Shown here one piece after another: positions 1 through 9,118 of a DNA stretch of 64,000 nt; the stretch's first letter is position 1; every line of letters begins with the position of its first letter. Location: contig WLXD01000002.1 in assembly GCA_012103255.1 (NCBI GenBank), positions 372,001 to 436,000 on the forward strand. Reading direction: 5' to 3'. The notes beneath the pieces were generated by a model that worked only from the letters and a program-made list of their open reading frames with translations, was not told the origin of the DNA and did no database searches. The DNA is from Acidobacteriota bacterium. Its GTDB lineage: Bacteria > Acidobacteriota > UBA890 > WLXD01. The translations under genes and the position numbers were made by a program.

Positions 1-107
1 TCTACCGCCTGACGCCGCGGGGTGAACAGCACCTCGATACGCAGGTAGCCAAGTGGCGCCGCTACGCCTCGGCGGTGCTCGGGATCCTCGACTCCAACGG
101 CGGCTGA
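1..107 (+). CDS. PadR family transcriptional regulator, C-terminal end (partial)
   Basis: The reading frame is open from the window edge to the TGA at 105-107 and gives about 34 residues, YRLTPRGEQHL...WRRYASAVLGIL. This is the wing and C-terminal helix typical of PadR regulators (Y-x-L-T-x-x-G followed by a W-x-x-Y-A helix), and it closely resembles the end of the PadR at 17585-17920. The ADOP permease start codon follows two bases after the stop, the same arrangement as the other PadR-ADOP pairs here. The DNA-binding helix lies outside the window. Seen: the C-terminal pattern and spacing. Inferred: repression of the downstream permease. Confidence 0.8.
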   Translation, partial: YRLTPRGEQHLDTQVAKWRRYASAVLGILDSNGG

Positions 108-109
108 GG

Positions 110-2800
110 ATGGCCGACCGACGCTTCTCAGAGTTCCCGTCGCCCACACGAAAGGGACGCGCCGCCGCCCGCGCTGAGCGCGAAGCGCAGGCGGAAGTGC
201 AGCTGCATCTCGAACTACGCGTTCAAGAGTTGATCCAGAGTGGCCACTCGCGTGACCAGGCCGAGGCGCTTGCCCGCGAACAATTTGGCGATCCCCGAGC
301 GGTCTGTCGTGACGTTGGCCGCATCGCGGCCCTTGACGCGCGCCGCACCCAACGAGAAGAACTCATGTTGAACCTCGTCTCTGACCTACGGGTCACGCTT
401 CGCAAGTTTGCGCGCCGCCCGGGCTTCGTTGCCGCAACGGTATTGACGCTTGCCCTGGGCATCGGCGCCAATTCGGCGATCTTCAGCGTCGTGCACGGCA
501 TCCTGTTGCAGCCGCTGCCATACCCCGAGGCCGATCGACTGGTTCGGCTATTCGAAGAGAGCCCGCGGGTCAGCATGTTTCCGGTGGCGCCGGGCAACTA
601 CCTGGAGTACCGCCGAGAAAACGGGGTGTTCGACAACATCGCGATCTTCACGCGCGACGATCTTCAGTTGAGCGATGGCGATCCGGCGGTGCGGCTCACC
701 GCCCTGCGCGTCTCCGCCGGCTACTTCGAGACACTCGGCTACCAGCCGGCCCTCGGGCGAACCTTCACAACCCAAGATGAACTGGCCGGCAACTCCCGCC
801 GTATCGTGATTTCCGACCGTGTCTGGCGTGAACGCTTCGATGCCGATCCGGGCGTGGTGGGTCGCGACGTTTCCATCTCGGGCGAGGCATACGAAGTGCT
901 CGGGGTCATGCCGCCGAGCGTCCAGCACGTTGGCGGGAGCTATCGCAGCACGCCCCACGGCGAGACCGTCGACGCCTGGTGGCCTCTCACGCTCGAGGAA
1001 GGCCGCGCTCCTCGCAACGCCCACTACACCAACGGTATCGGCCGCCTGCGGAGCGGCGTGGAGGTTGGCATCGCGCAGCAATCGATGGCTGCGCTGTCTC
1101 AGCGACTGTCGGACGACTACCCCGAAACCAATACCGACTGGACGGTCACGCTGGTTCCGCTACGCGATGAGATCCTCGGCACAACTGCGCCCCTGCTCTG
1201 GACGCTGCTGGGCGCGGCGGGATTCGTGCTGCTCATTGCCTGCGCGAACGTAGCCAACCTTATGCTCGCTGGCGCTACGGGCCAGAGACGCGAAGTAGCG
1301 ATCCGAGGATCCTTGGGCGCGAGCCGAGGCCGCATCGGGCGCCTGCTCCTAACGGAGGCGCTCGTCCTGGCGTCTGCCGGGGGCGCTGCGGGCCTCTTCC
1401 TCGGCTGGGCCGGAACGCGCGCTCTGCTGACCGCGGCTCCCGAGGGGCTACCGCGGCTTCACGAGATCGGGCTTCACCCGCCCGTCTTGTTCTTCACCTT
1501 GGTGGTAACACTCGCCACCGGCCTGGTGTTTGGCATAGCTCCCGCGTTGCGCGCGGTGCAGACCGACATCATGGACACCCTGCGCAACGAAGGTACGGCC
1601 GCAACGAGTTCTCGGCAGGCCGGAGGGGTGCGCAAGTTCCTAGTGGTCCTGGAGACCGCGCTCGCGTTCGCACTCATGGTCGGGGCGGGGCTGTTTCTCA
1701 GGAGCTTCCTTACGATCGTGGCGATCGAGCCTGGATTCGCTGAACACGGCACGCTGACCGCTAGCTTTGCCCTTCCGTCGACGCGGTACGGCGAGCTCGC
1801 GCAACAGGATGCGTTCTATCGGGATCTCGATACGCGCCTACGCGGAATGCCGGGCGTGCTCGACGTTGGTATCGGAAGCGACCTTCCCTGGACCGGCTAC
1901 GACGAAAACTCCAACTTTGGCATCGTCGGTTTCGAACAACCGGAAGACATGCGGCTGCTGGCCCGCTACCACTTCCGTGGACCGGGGACCTTTGCTGCAA
2001 CGGGTGTTCCGGTTATCGCTGGACGCGAGTTCGACGCCTCGGATGGCCCGCAGACGGAACCGGTGATCCTGATCAACGAAGCGGCTGCAGAGCGATACTG
2101 GAATGCACCGGAGGGAGCCGGCCCGCCGCTGGGCAGTCAGATGCAGGTCTGGGGAGATACCCGCACCGTGGTTGGTGTAGTCGGTACTGTTACCGACTCA
2201 CCAACTGACACCGAAGCGCGACCGGCCTTCTATTTCCCCATCATGCAGCGCACCATGCCTGGCGGCGGCGCCGTGTTTGTTGCAGTGCGAGCCGAGGGTG
2301 ACCCCGCCGCTCTTGTGCCCGCGTTCCGCAGGGTCCTGAATGAGATCGACCCGGCCCTCGCGCTGGCCGACGTACGCACTCTGACAGACATCGCCGGCTC
2401 CGCGCGAGCGACGGAGCGCTTCACGTCTCAACTGGTCGGCCTTTTCGCGATGCTCGCTCTCGTTCTCGCGATCGCTGGGATCTACGGAGTCCTCGCCTAC
2501 CTTGTAGGCGAGCGTTCGCGAGAGATAGGGATCCGAATGGCGCTTGGCGCCGACCGTCCACGCATGCTGCGTATGGTCGCCGCGCAGGGTCTCCGATTAG
2601 TTGCCGCCGGATTGCTCCTAGGCTGGATCGCCGCCTTCACCCTCGTGCAAGGGTTGCAGTCTCTCCTCTTCGGGATCTCGGCCCGCGATCCATGGACATT
2701 CGCCGGAGTCACCGCGATTCTGCTGGTCGTTGCTGCGGCGGCGAGCTACCTGCCAGCCAGACGAGCATCACGAGTGCCTCCGCTCGAGGTCTTGCGCTAG
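110..2800 (+). CDS. ADOP family duplicated orphan permease
   Basis: 896 residues. An N-terminal permease-prefix domain (about 1-85; HLELRVQELIQSGHSRDQA..FGDP pattern) precedes a first membrane segment at about 106-130 (LALGIGANSAIFSVV). A MacB-like periplasmic domain, a three-helix FtsX unit containing CANVANLMLAGATGQRREVA, a second periplasmic domain and a final FtsX unit ending in YLPARRASRVPPLEVLR follow. This is two MacB/FtsX halves in one chain, with no ATPase encoded beside it, which is the ADOP definition. The ATG at 110 is preferred to the upstream in-frame codon at 53 because that one lies inside the PadR gene and the prefix domain starts right after 110. The substrate is unknown; MacB relatives do mechanotransmission or efflux at the inner membrane. 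Confidence 0.93.
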   Translation: MADRRFSEFPSPTRKGRAAARAEREAQAEVQLHLELRVQELIQSGHSRDQAEALAREQFGDPRAVCRDVGRIAALDARRTQREELMLNLVSDLRVTLRKFARRPGFVAATVLTLALGIGANSAIFSVVHGILLQPLPYPEADRLVRLFEESPRVSMFPVAPGNYLEYRRENGVFDNIAIFTRDDLQLSDGDPAVRLTALRVSAGYFETLGYQPALGRTFTTQDELAGNSRRIVISDRVWRERFDADPGVVGRDVSISGEAYEVLGVMPPSVQHVGGSYRSTPHGETVDAWWPLTLEEGRAPRNAHYTNGIGRLRSGVEVGIAQQSMAALSQRLSDDYPETNTDWTVTLVPLRDEILGTTAPLLWTLLGAAGFVLLIACANVANLMLAGATGQRREVAIRGSLGASRGRIGRLLLTEALVLASAGGAAGLFLGWAGTRALLTAAPEGLPRLHEIGLHPPVLFFTLVVTLATGLVFGIAPALRAVQTDIMDTLRNEGTAATSSRQAGGVRKFLVVLETALAFALMVGAGLFLRSFLTIVAIEPGFAEHGTLTASFALPSTRYGELAQQDAFYRDLDTRLRGMPGVLDVGIGSDLPWTGYDENSNFGIVGFEQPEDMRLLARYHFRGPGTFAATGVPVIAGREFDASDGPQTEPVILINEAAAERYWNAPEGAGPPLGSQMQVWGDTRTVVGVVGTVTDSPTDTEARPAFYFPIMQRTMPGGGAVFVAVRAEGDPAALVPAFRRVLNEIDPALALADVRTLTDIAGSARATERFTSQLVGLFAMLALVLAIAGIYGVLAYLVGERSREIGIRMALGADRPRMLRMVAAQGLRLVAAGLLLGWIAAFTLVQGLQSLLFGISARDPWTFAGVTAILLVVAAAASYLPARRASRVPPLEVLR

Positions 2801-2834
2801 GCGCACAACGCATACCGAGCCAGATCAATGCCGG

Positions 2835-3824
2835 CTACGCCTCACCCGCTGCCCGGATCTGCGTTGGCGTCATCCCCGTGAATGCGCGTAGGGCGTTGCG
2901 GAGGGATTTGTCGTCGCTGTAGCGGAGGCGCTGGGCGATGGCCGCAATCGGCAGGTCCGTCTGCACGAGCAAGTCTCGCGCAAGGTCGACCCGAACTTGA
3001 TTCAGGATGGCCCGGAACCCGGTCCCCTCAGCACGAAGTCGGCGCTGCAACGTGCGCGGACTGAGGCGAAGCGTCTGCGCAACGCTCTCCAACGAGAGTT
3101 CACCGCTCCTCACCGTCTGCTCCACCATCTGACGAAGTGGTCCGGTGCACACCGGGTCGGCAGACGTCAGGTCCGCGATGAACACCAGCTGCTCATACAG
3201 CTGCGGGTCGTACAGAACCGACGTCGCGACGAGGTCGGCGTTACGAATCACGATCTCGTCGTGATCGCACCCAAACACGACCTTTGGCCCCAACGCCCGC
3301 AAGTAGCTCCGGGTGTCATCGGGCTCCGCACGCGAGCGTCGAGCCTCGACCGGTACGAAAGTCGACCCACGGACCGTCCGTAGCACGGCAACGACGGCGG
3401 CGAAGAACCCGTCGAGCACCTGCTCCTTCGTGTTCTCTGGCCAATCTGGAACCACCGATGCCCTCAACGTCGCCTCCTCGGTCGACGACGACATGGTCGC
3501 GGTGAGCACATGGTCGCAATGCACGAAGCGCCCGAACGTCTCGAGCGCCATCCCAGGGGTTGGCGCATGTGTCGCCGCCAGGCCTCCAGCACCGCCCAGG
3601 CATAGGTGGAAGTTTTCGCCCGCGTGCAGAACCACCAGCTCGTCGCTCACCAATTCTTGTGCGGCGCGAATCACTTCGGGCACTAGAGCCACGAGTGCGT
3701 GATCTTCGACCGTTTCCAACACGCCGGGCGCGAGACCCACTTCGCTGCCGACGGCAGCAGCCGTCACCCCGGATCTTCCCAGGTAATGGACGAGAAATAG
3801 CAGAATTTGCTGAAGAGAACCCAT
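2835..3824 (-). CDS. AraC family transcriptional regulator (arabinose-binding-like N-terminal domain)
   Basis: 329 residues. The first about 200 residues fit the AraC-type ligand-binding domain seen in OruR/ArgR-like regulators (predicted helical bundle; SVLYDPQLYEQLVFIADL region). The last about 90 form the two helix-turn-helix motifs: LSLESVAQTLRLSPRTLQRRL and IAAIAQRLRYSDDKSLRNALRAFTGMTP. The gene diverges from the P460 cytochrome gene with 149 bases between start codons, so that gene is the likeliest target. The 3' end is convergent with the ADOP at 110-2800, 34 bases away. The effector cannot be read from the sequence. Confidence 0.88.
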   Translation of the reverse strand: MGSLQQILLFLVHYLGRSGVTAAAVGSEVGLAPGVLETVEDHALVALVPEVIRAAQELVSDELVVLHAGENFHLCLGGAGGLAATHAPTPGMALETFGRFVHCDHVLTATMSSSTEEATLRASVVPDWPENTKEQVLDGFFAAVVAVLRTVRGSTFVPVEARRSRAEPDDTRSYLRALGPKVVFGCDHDEIVIRNADLVATSVLYDPQLYEQLVFIADLTSADPVCTGPLRQMVEQTVRSGELSLESVAQTLRLSPRTLQRRLRAEGTGFRAILNQVRVDLARDLLVQTDLPIAAIAQRLRYSDDKSLRNALRAFTGMTPTQIRAAGEA

Positions 3825-3893
3825 TTTCCGTGGCGTCTTTTACGTGTTTCTTGGCGGAAAGTATGTCATATAAATTACCATAAACATTACGGT

Positions 3894-3922
3894 TTGCGAA
3901 ACTCCGTGATTCAGACTAGAGT
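3894..3922 (+). promoter_or_regulatory. candidate sigma70-type promoter for the P460 gene
   Basis: TTGCGA at 3894-3899 and TAGAGT at 3917-3922 are separated by 17 bases, about 50 bases before the ATG at 3974. Just upstream is an AT-rich stretch (about 3860-3890) with ATTAC repeated twice at 12-base spacing, which could be a direct-repeat AraC-type site. The match to consensus is only moderate, so this is a weak call. Confidence 0.3.
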
Positions 3923-3973
3923 CCGTTGTGGCGCAAATATTCCCTTAATGCGACAACTCAGGACGGACCTCTC

Positions 3974-5029
3974 ATGAAGTTGCGAATCGCTCTTCTGGCA
4001 TGCGGATTGGCTCTCTCCGTGGCGACGATCGCTATCGGCAGCCAGTCGACGGCGGACTCGCCATACTGGACCATCACCGACAACGTCCTGGAGCGCCCTG
4101 AGGGGTATAGGAAGTGGGTGTTTGTCGGCGAACCGGTAACGCCGAACGACATGAACGGTGGTGCAGCCCCCTTCCCCGAGTTTCATACGGTCTATATCGA
4201 CCCTGAAAGCTATGACCACTACGCCAGCACCGGTGAGTTCCGCGACGGAACGATCCTGATCAAGGAACTCGTTAGCGTCGGCTCCAAAGAGGCCGTCAGC
4301 GGTAACGGCTACTTCATGGGCGAATTCATCGGGCTCGAAGCGACGATCAAGAGTTCGCGCCATTTCCCCGACGAGCCGGGCAACTGGGCGTACTTCAGCT
4401 TCACAAACGCGGGCGGCCCTACCAACCCCACCGCAGAGCCGTTCCCAACGGCCTCGTGCAACTCGTGCCATCAGCTGAGCGCCGCGGACGACTTCGTCTT
4501 CACGCAGTACTACCCGGTGCTACGGGCCGCGAAGGGCTCGGGCCCCGTGGCGGAGGCACCCCAGGATCCGTGGCAGCCCACGGCGCCGACTCCGGCAACG
4601 TCAGACGGGCTCCCGGTAAGCGAGGCGGCGTTGTTCGAATACCTCCAAGACGGCGGCTATGGCGACTTCGAGGCGAAGGAAAGCCGAACCCATCCAGGCC
4701 GTGGCCCGCATACATCGGTCACTTCGCCGGTACGCGTTTTCTACAACGACATCTTGGCCAGTTCCATGGAGGCCAACAACGCCGAGCATCCCCGCGGCGC
4801 ATCCGCCGTGAAGGAGATGTTCACCGCGGACGGCCAGCCACAGGGCTGGGCGGTGATGGTCAAGACGCATGACGAGACCGATGAAGGGCGCGGCTGGTAC
4901 TGGTACGAGGTAACGAGCGATACCGACTCATCCGCCCTCGCGGCAAACGGGAATGGCGTCCCGGGGTGTATCGCTTGTCACTCATTCCGCGACCAGGACC
5001 TGATCCTCTCGGGCTTTCCTCTCCGCTAG
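3974..5029 (+). CDS. two-haem cytochrome P460 family secreted protein
   Basis: 351 residues from the ATG at 3974, chosen because a signal peptide (MKLRIALLACGLALS, cleavage near residue 23-25) begins there; the in-frame codon at 3926 would put a polar extension in front of it. Residues about 40-190 form a P460-like domain (YRKWVFVG, FHTVYIDPESY) ending in CNSCH at 162-166. Residues about 215-350 look like a second, degenerate P460-like domain ending in CIACH at 332-336. Both CxxCH motifs predict covalent haem c, so this is probably an exported redox protein. Described P460 proteins usually have one haem per chain. Its partner and substrate are unknown. The gene is divergent from the AraC regulator and converges on the serine hydrolase, three bases away. 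Confidence 0.85.
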   Translation: MKLRIALLACGLALSVATIAIGSQSTADSPYWTITDNVLERPEGYRKWVFVGEPVTPNDMNGGAAPFPEFHTVYIDPESYDHYASTGEFRDGTILIKELVSVGSKEAVSGNGYFMGEFIGLEATIKSSRHFPDEPGNWAYFSFTNAGGPTNPTAEPFPTASCNSCHQLSAADDFVFTQYYPVLRAAKGSGPVAEAPQDPWQPTAPTPATSDGLPVSEAALFEYLQDGGYGDFEAKESRTHPGRGPHTSVTSPVRVFYNDILASSMEANNAEHPRGASAVKEMFTADGQPQGWAVMVKTHDETDEGRGWYWYEVTSDTDSSALAANGNGVPGCIACHSFRDQDLILSGFPLR

Positions 5030-5032
5030 ATG

Positions 5033-6430
5033 TCACTCTCGAACGTAGACGATCGGCTCACCATGGCGCTTTGCGGCTAGCACACCGAAGCTTACGTTTT
5101 CGCTGGCCGAGAACTCGAACGTCGTGAACTCCACTTCGTTGTAGAACTGATTCTCCGCGGTCGAGTAGAGCGGCCATTCGCTGTCGTTGTTGCCGACGAA
5201 ATACAGTGCCCCGTTCTTGCTTCTGATCTCGATGGCCGTTCCGGACGTCGACCGGTAGATCCCAGCCGCTGCTGAGACATCCGGCGCCGGAGCGATCGGC
5301 GGGAAGTACGGCTTCCCGATCGCCAATGCGGCCAGCTTCGGCGCGAGGTTCTCGAAGTCGAAGTGCTGCCAGTTGGCATTGGTCAGCGCCGCCGCGAAGA
5401 CCCTTTCTCTGGGGAGATAGACCAGAGTGCTGTAGAACCCCGTGATGCCGCCGGTGTGGCCGATAACGGGAGATCCTGCGAGGTCGCCCAGGAACCAGGC
5501 ATATCCACAGCAGCTCAACGAGCCGTCCTCCAGCCGGTAGGGACTCGTGGCCTGCTCGACGAGCGCCTGGTCGACGATTCGTCCGGACATCACGGCGTCG
5601 TACCAGGTGGCCAGATCCTCGACCGTCGATATCAGGGAGCCGGCCGCGTATGGAATCGAGTTGCTGATGTATTTGCCGTTCAGAAACCCGTCGCCCTCGG
5701 GCACGTAGCCCGAGGCTCGATTTTCGACGATTCGGCGAGAACTGTCGTAGAACGTGTTGTCCATGCCCAGAGGCGCGAAGAAGGTCTCGTCGAGATAGGT
5801 GCTGTAGGGCATTCCGGTGACCGTCGCAACGATGTGGCCGAGAAGGAAGTAGCCGGAGTTGCTGTAGCGATACTGGCTGCCAGGCTCGAACTGGAGCGGC
5901 TCGTCCTTGAAGAACTCGATGAAGTCCTCCGGCGACTGATCGACGAACTGTCGTGGATAGAAGCCGTCGATCGACGTGAAGTCGGAGATGCCCGACGTGT
6001 GGGTCAGAAGATGCTTGATCGTGATCGACCGATCGTGCGAGGGGTAGTCGGGCAGGTGCGCGCCGATCTCATCCTGGAACGACAACCTGCCTTCGTCCAC
6101 AAGTTTCGGAACCGCGGCTGCCGTGAAGGGCTTGGTATTGGAACCGATGCGGAAAACGCTGTCGGTTCCGATATCGGCATTCACCTCCAGGTTCGCCCTT
6201 CCGATGGCCCGCTCGTACACACGCTCCCCATCTCGAGTGATGAGCACGGCAACGCCCGGTGCGCTCTGTGACGGGAAGTAGTCGGAGATCACGTCGTCGA
6301 TAGCCGCCACGATGCCGGCGTCCAACCCGAGAGATGGCTGGGGTGTGTCGACGCACCCTGCCAACCCGATTACGCAGATCAAGACCAGCGTTGAGACGGA
6401 ACCCGACAGGATGGGAATTTGACTGTGCAT
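5033..6430 (-). CDS. serine hydrolase, beta-lactamase class C / penicillin-binding-like lipoprotein
   Basis: 465 residues. The N terminus is a lipoprotein signal with lipobox LAGC (Cys26). The class-C fold motifs are all present: SNTK at 97-100 (nucleophile Ser97, Lys100), YSN at 189-191 and HTGG at 325-328, the usual stand-in for KTG in esterase/peptidase members. A roughly 100-residue C-terminal beta domain follows, as in many family members. It probably acts on esters or peptides at the cell envelope; the substrate cannot be inferred, and activity as a resistance beta-lactamase is unlikely on general grounds. It is transcribed alone on the reverse strand. No strong ribosome binding site is visible before the ATG at 6430. 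Confidence 0.88.
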   Translation of the reverse strand: MHSQIPILSGSVSTLVLICVIGLAGCVDTPQPSLGLDAGIVAAIDDVISDYFPSQSAPGVAVLITRDGERVYERAIGRANLEVNADIGTDSVFRIGSNTKPFTAAAVPKLVDEGRLSFQDEIGAHLPDYPSHDRSITIKHLLTHTSGISDFTSIDGFYPRQFVDQSPEDFIEFFKDEPLQFEPGSQYRYSNSGYFLLGHIVATVTGMPYSTYLDETFFAPLGMDNTFYDSSRRIVENRASGYVPEGDGFLNGKYISNSIPYAAGSLISTVEDLATWYDAVMSGRIVDQALVEQATSPYRLEDGSLSCCGYAWFLGDLAGSPVIGHTGGITGFYSTLVYLPRERVFAAALTNANWQHFDFENLAPKLAALAIGKPYFPPIAPAPDVSAAAGIYRSTSGTAIEIRSKNGALYFVGNNDSEWPLYSTAENQFYNEVEFTTFEFSASENVSFGVLAAKRHGEPIVYVRE

Positions 6431-6698
6431 CGTGACTACACCGTGTGATCGCAGCGCACGAAGCCGGAACCAAGAACGGTGTCTTCAGAGCGCCCGAAAG
6501 GAGAGGCTGGGCCTACACGATGATCAGACGGTCGAGGACCGTGGACGGTTAGCTCCGACCGGTGAGCCGACTACCGTTCGAGCCGCCCGAGAACCTGACG
6601 ATTTCTTCCAAGACAACACTTCATGCGTGCTCTAGGTTGCCCTAACAGAACTACACTTCTACGGTTGCTCCCCAGGTACCGAAGATGAGGCAATCGCA

Positions 6699-9104
6699 TT
6701 GGGCATCCACTGGCACGACGTGAAGTACGCGCTGCGCTCGCTGCTGCGGCAGCCTGCGCACACCGCCGTTCTGCTCGCCACCCTGGCGCTCGGAATCGGC
6801 AGCAACGTGGCCATCTTCAGTGTGGTGGACGCGGTGCTGGTGCAGCCGCTGCCATATGACGACCCGGAGCAGCTGGCACTGATCTGGAATCGCATTCCGG
6901 GCACCAGCGTGGAACGCGGCCTGGTGTCCGGCCCAGACTTTGCCGACTATCGAGCAGAGACGTCGAGCTTCGAGGAGCTCGCCGGGGCGGCCGCACTTGC
7001 GGGCACGATCACCGGCGACGGGCCCGCCGAGCAGATCAACGCGGGCTACGCCACGGGCAACCTCTTCGACATGATCGGAGTGACCCCTGCGCTGGGTCGC
7101 AACCTGAAGCCGGAAGACGAGTTCGTGGTCGACCCGCAGCAGTTCGGCCAACCCGGCGCCGAACTGCCTCCGGGCACCGTGATGATCAGCTACGGGCTGT
7201 GGCAGCGACGCTACGGCGGCAGCCTCGACGTGATCGGCAAGAGCGTGGAGCTTGACGGCTGGGGCTCCACCATCGCCGGCGTACTGCCCGCCGACTTCCG
7301 CATCTACATGCCCGAGGGCACCGCCATGCCGCCGTCGGTGGACGCCTGGGGCGTGCTCCCTAGCAACATCTCTGACTTCGCCCGCACCACGCCCTGGATC
7401 ACGGTGGTGGCGCGACTGCGCGACGGCGCCACGATCACCGGCGCTCAGGGCGAGTTCGACGCGCTGGGTGCGCGGCTCATCGAGCTGCACCCGTTCCACG
7501 CCAACCAGAACACCGAGATCCTCGTGCGCGGCCTGCATCAAGAAGTGGTGGCGCACACTCGGGTCGGGCTCTACGCCCTGCTCGGGTCGGTGCTGTTTGT
7601 GCTCGCGATTGCCTGTGCCAACGTGGCCAATCTGCTGCTCGTGCGCGGCGCCGATCGCGAACGCGAGATCGCAGTGCGCTCGGCCCTAGGTAGCGGGCGC
7701 GGCCGCATCGTGAAGCAACTGCTCACCGAAAGCCTCGTGCTCAGTTCACTCGGCGCGGCACTGGGCATCCTGCTCGCCTGGTGGGGGCAGCGCGCCATCG
7801 TGGCGCTCGCGCCCAGCAACCTGCCGCGTATCGAGAACGCCGGACTCGACCTGCGCGTGCTCGGCTTCACGATTCTGCTCACTACCATCACCGCCCTGGC
7901 ATTCGGCCTGGTGCCGGCTCTGCGCGCAGCGCGCACCGACCCAGGCATGTCGCTGCGCGATCGCGGCACCGTGTCCGGTGGCCTCAAGAGCAACAAGCTG
8001 CGCGCCGCCCTGGTGATCGGCGAGGTGGCCCTGTCGATGGCCCTGCTCATCGGGGCTGGGCTCATGCTCCGCAGCTTCGCCGAACTGCAGCAGGTGCGCC
8101 CCGGCTTCGAACCCGAGCAGGTGCTCACCTTCTCCGCACCGATCTCGTTCTTCCCGTATATCGACGACGCCAGTCGCGCCGCCGTGATGACCGAGATCAC
8201 CGATCGCATCGGCGAACTCGGCGGCGTTGCCGAGGTGGGGGCCATCGGCCCGCTGCCGCTCGACGGTACCGAGCAGTTCCACGTGGGCTCCTACGGCCTC
8301 GTGACCAGCACGACCGAGGAGTACCAGGCCAACAAGGCCGACTCCGCGCCGGTGGCCGTGATCGATCGCAACATGGCTGATCGTCTGTTCGGGGGGCAGG
8401 ATCCGCTGGGCCAGGAGATCGCGGTCGACTACCTCGACCTCACCACGTTCGCCCCTGAGACACGACTCTCCCGCGTGGTCGGCGTTGTGGACAACGTGCG
8501 AGGCAGTTCGCTTGCCAGCGATAGTCGGGAGACCATCTACCAGCCGTACATCCTCGCCTCGTGGCGGCCCATGACCTTCGTGGTGAAGACGGCTGCGGCC
8601 TCCGCAGCGCTAGTTCCCCGGATACGCGAAGTCGTGACGGCCATTGATGCGGACATCCCCGTGGCAGCTGTCGCGAGCCTCGAGTCGTTCGTGGACCAGG
8701 CGCGCGCCCCCACCCGGTTCATGCTGGCGCTGATCGGCGCCTTCGCAGCGCTCGCGCTCTTGCTGGCAGCCTTCGGACTCTACGGCGTGATCTCGTATTC
8801 GGTGCAGCAGCGCGAACGTGAGATCGGCGTGCGCGTGGCCTTCGGGGCCAGCAGCAAGAGCGTGGTCGGGTTGATGCTCCGCGAGGGCACGTTTGTGGCG
8901 GTGGCCGGCATCGTGACCGGAGTCGTGGCGTCGGTCTTCCTGTCGCGGGTTGTCGCGAGTTTGTTAGTGGGCGTTTCGGCAACCGACCCGATCACCTACG
9001 TGAGCGTGCCGCTGGTGTTGTTTGCGGTGAGCTGTCTGGCCACCTACCTGCCGGCACGACGTGCGGCGCGCATCGACCCCGTCGAGGCGATCCGTGGCGA
9101 CTGA
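6699..9104 (+). CDS. ADOP family duplicated orphan permease, no prefix domain
   Basis: 801 residues. The start is TTG at 6699: no ATG or GTG lies between it and the upstream in-frame TAG at 6633, and AGATGAGG sits about 8 bases before it. The protein starts directly with the short pre-membrane helix (MGIHWHDVKYALRSLLRQP) and first membrane segment, so the prefix domain found in its relatives here is missing. The first FtsX unit carries CANVANLLLVRGADREREIA, the second half carries VALSMALLIGAGLMLRSF, and the end is YLPARRAARIDPVEAIRGD. No PadR gene precedes it. An AraC-type regulator starts 14 bases after its stop, presumably in the same transcript. Confidence 0.92.
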   Translation: MGIHWHDVKYALRSLLRQPAHTAVLLATLALGIGSNVAIFSVVDAVLVQPLPYDDPEQLALIWNRIPGTSVERGLVSGPDFADYRAETSSFEELAGAAALAGTITGDGPAEQINAGYATGNLFDMIGVTPALGRNLKPEDEFVVDPQQFGQPGAELPPGTVMISYGLWQRRYGGSLDVIGKSVELDGWGSTIAGVLPADFRIYMPEGTAMPPSVDAWGVLPSNISDFARTTPWITVVARLRDGATITGAQGEFDALGARLIELHPFHANQNTEILVRGLHQEVVAHTRVGLYALLGSVLFVLAIACANVANLLLVRGADREREIAVRSALGSGRGRIVKQLLTESLVLSSLGAALGILLAWWGQRAIVALAPSNLPRIENAGLDLRVLGFTILLTTITALAFGLVPALRAARTDPGMSLRDRGTVSGGLKSNKLRAALVIGEVALSMALLIGAGLMLRSFAELQQVRPGFEPEQVLTFSAPISFFPYIDDASRAAVMTEITDRIGELGGVAEVGAIGPLPLDGTEQFHVGSYGLVTSTTEEYQANKADSAPVAVIDRNMADRLFGGQDPLGQEIAVDYLDLTTFAPETRLSRVVGVVDNVRGSSLASDSRETIYQPYILASWRPMTFVVKTAAASAALVPRIREVVTAIDADIPVAAVASLESFVDQARAPTRFMLALIGAFAALALLLAAFGLYGVISYSVQQREREIGVRVAFGASSKSVVGLMLREGTFVAVAGIVTGVVASVFLSRVVASLLVGVSATDPITYVSVPLVLFAVSCLATYLPARRAARIDPVEAIRGD

Positions 9105-9118
9105 GCGGAGCGGCTCCA

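Noticed and set aside
53-109. Earlier start for the first ADOP gene
   Set aside because: The extra 19 residues are encoded inside the PadR gene in another frame and the prefix domain starts after 110.
5363-6271. 302-codon + strand open frame opposite the serine hydrolase
   Set aside because: The reverse-strand hydrolase has all three catalytic motifs; the antisense product has no recognisable feature.
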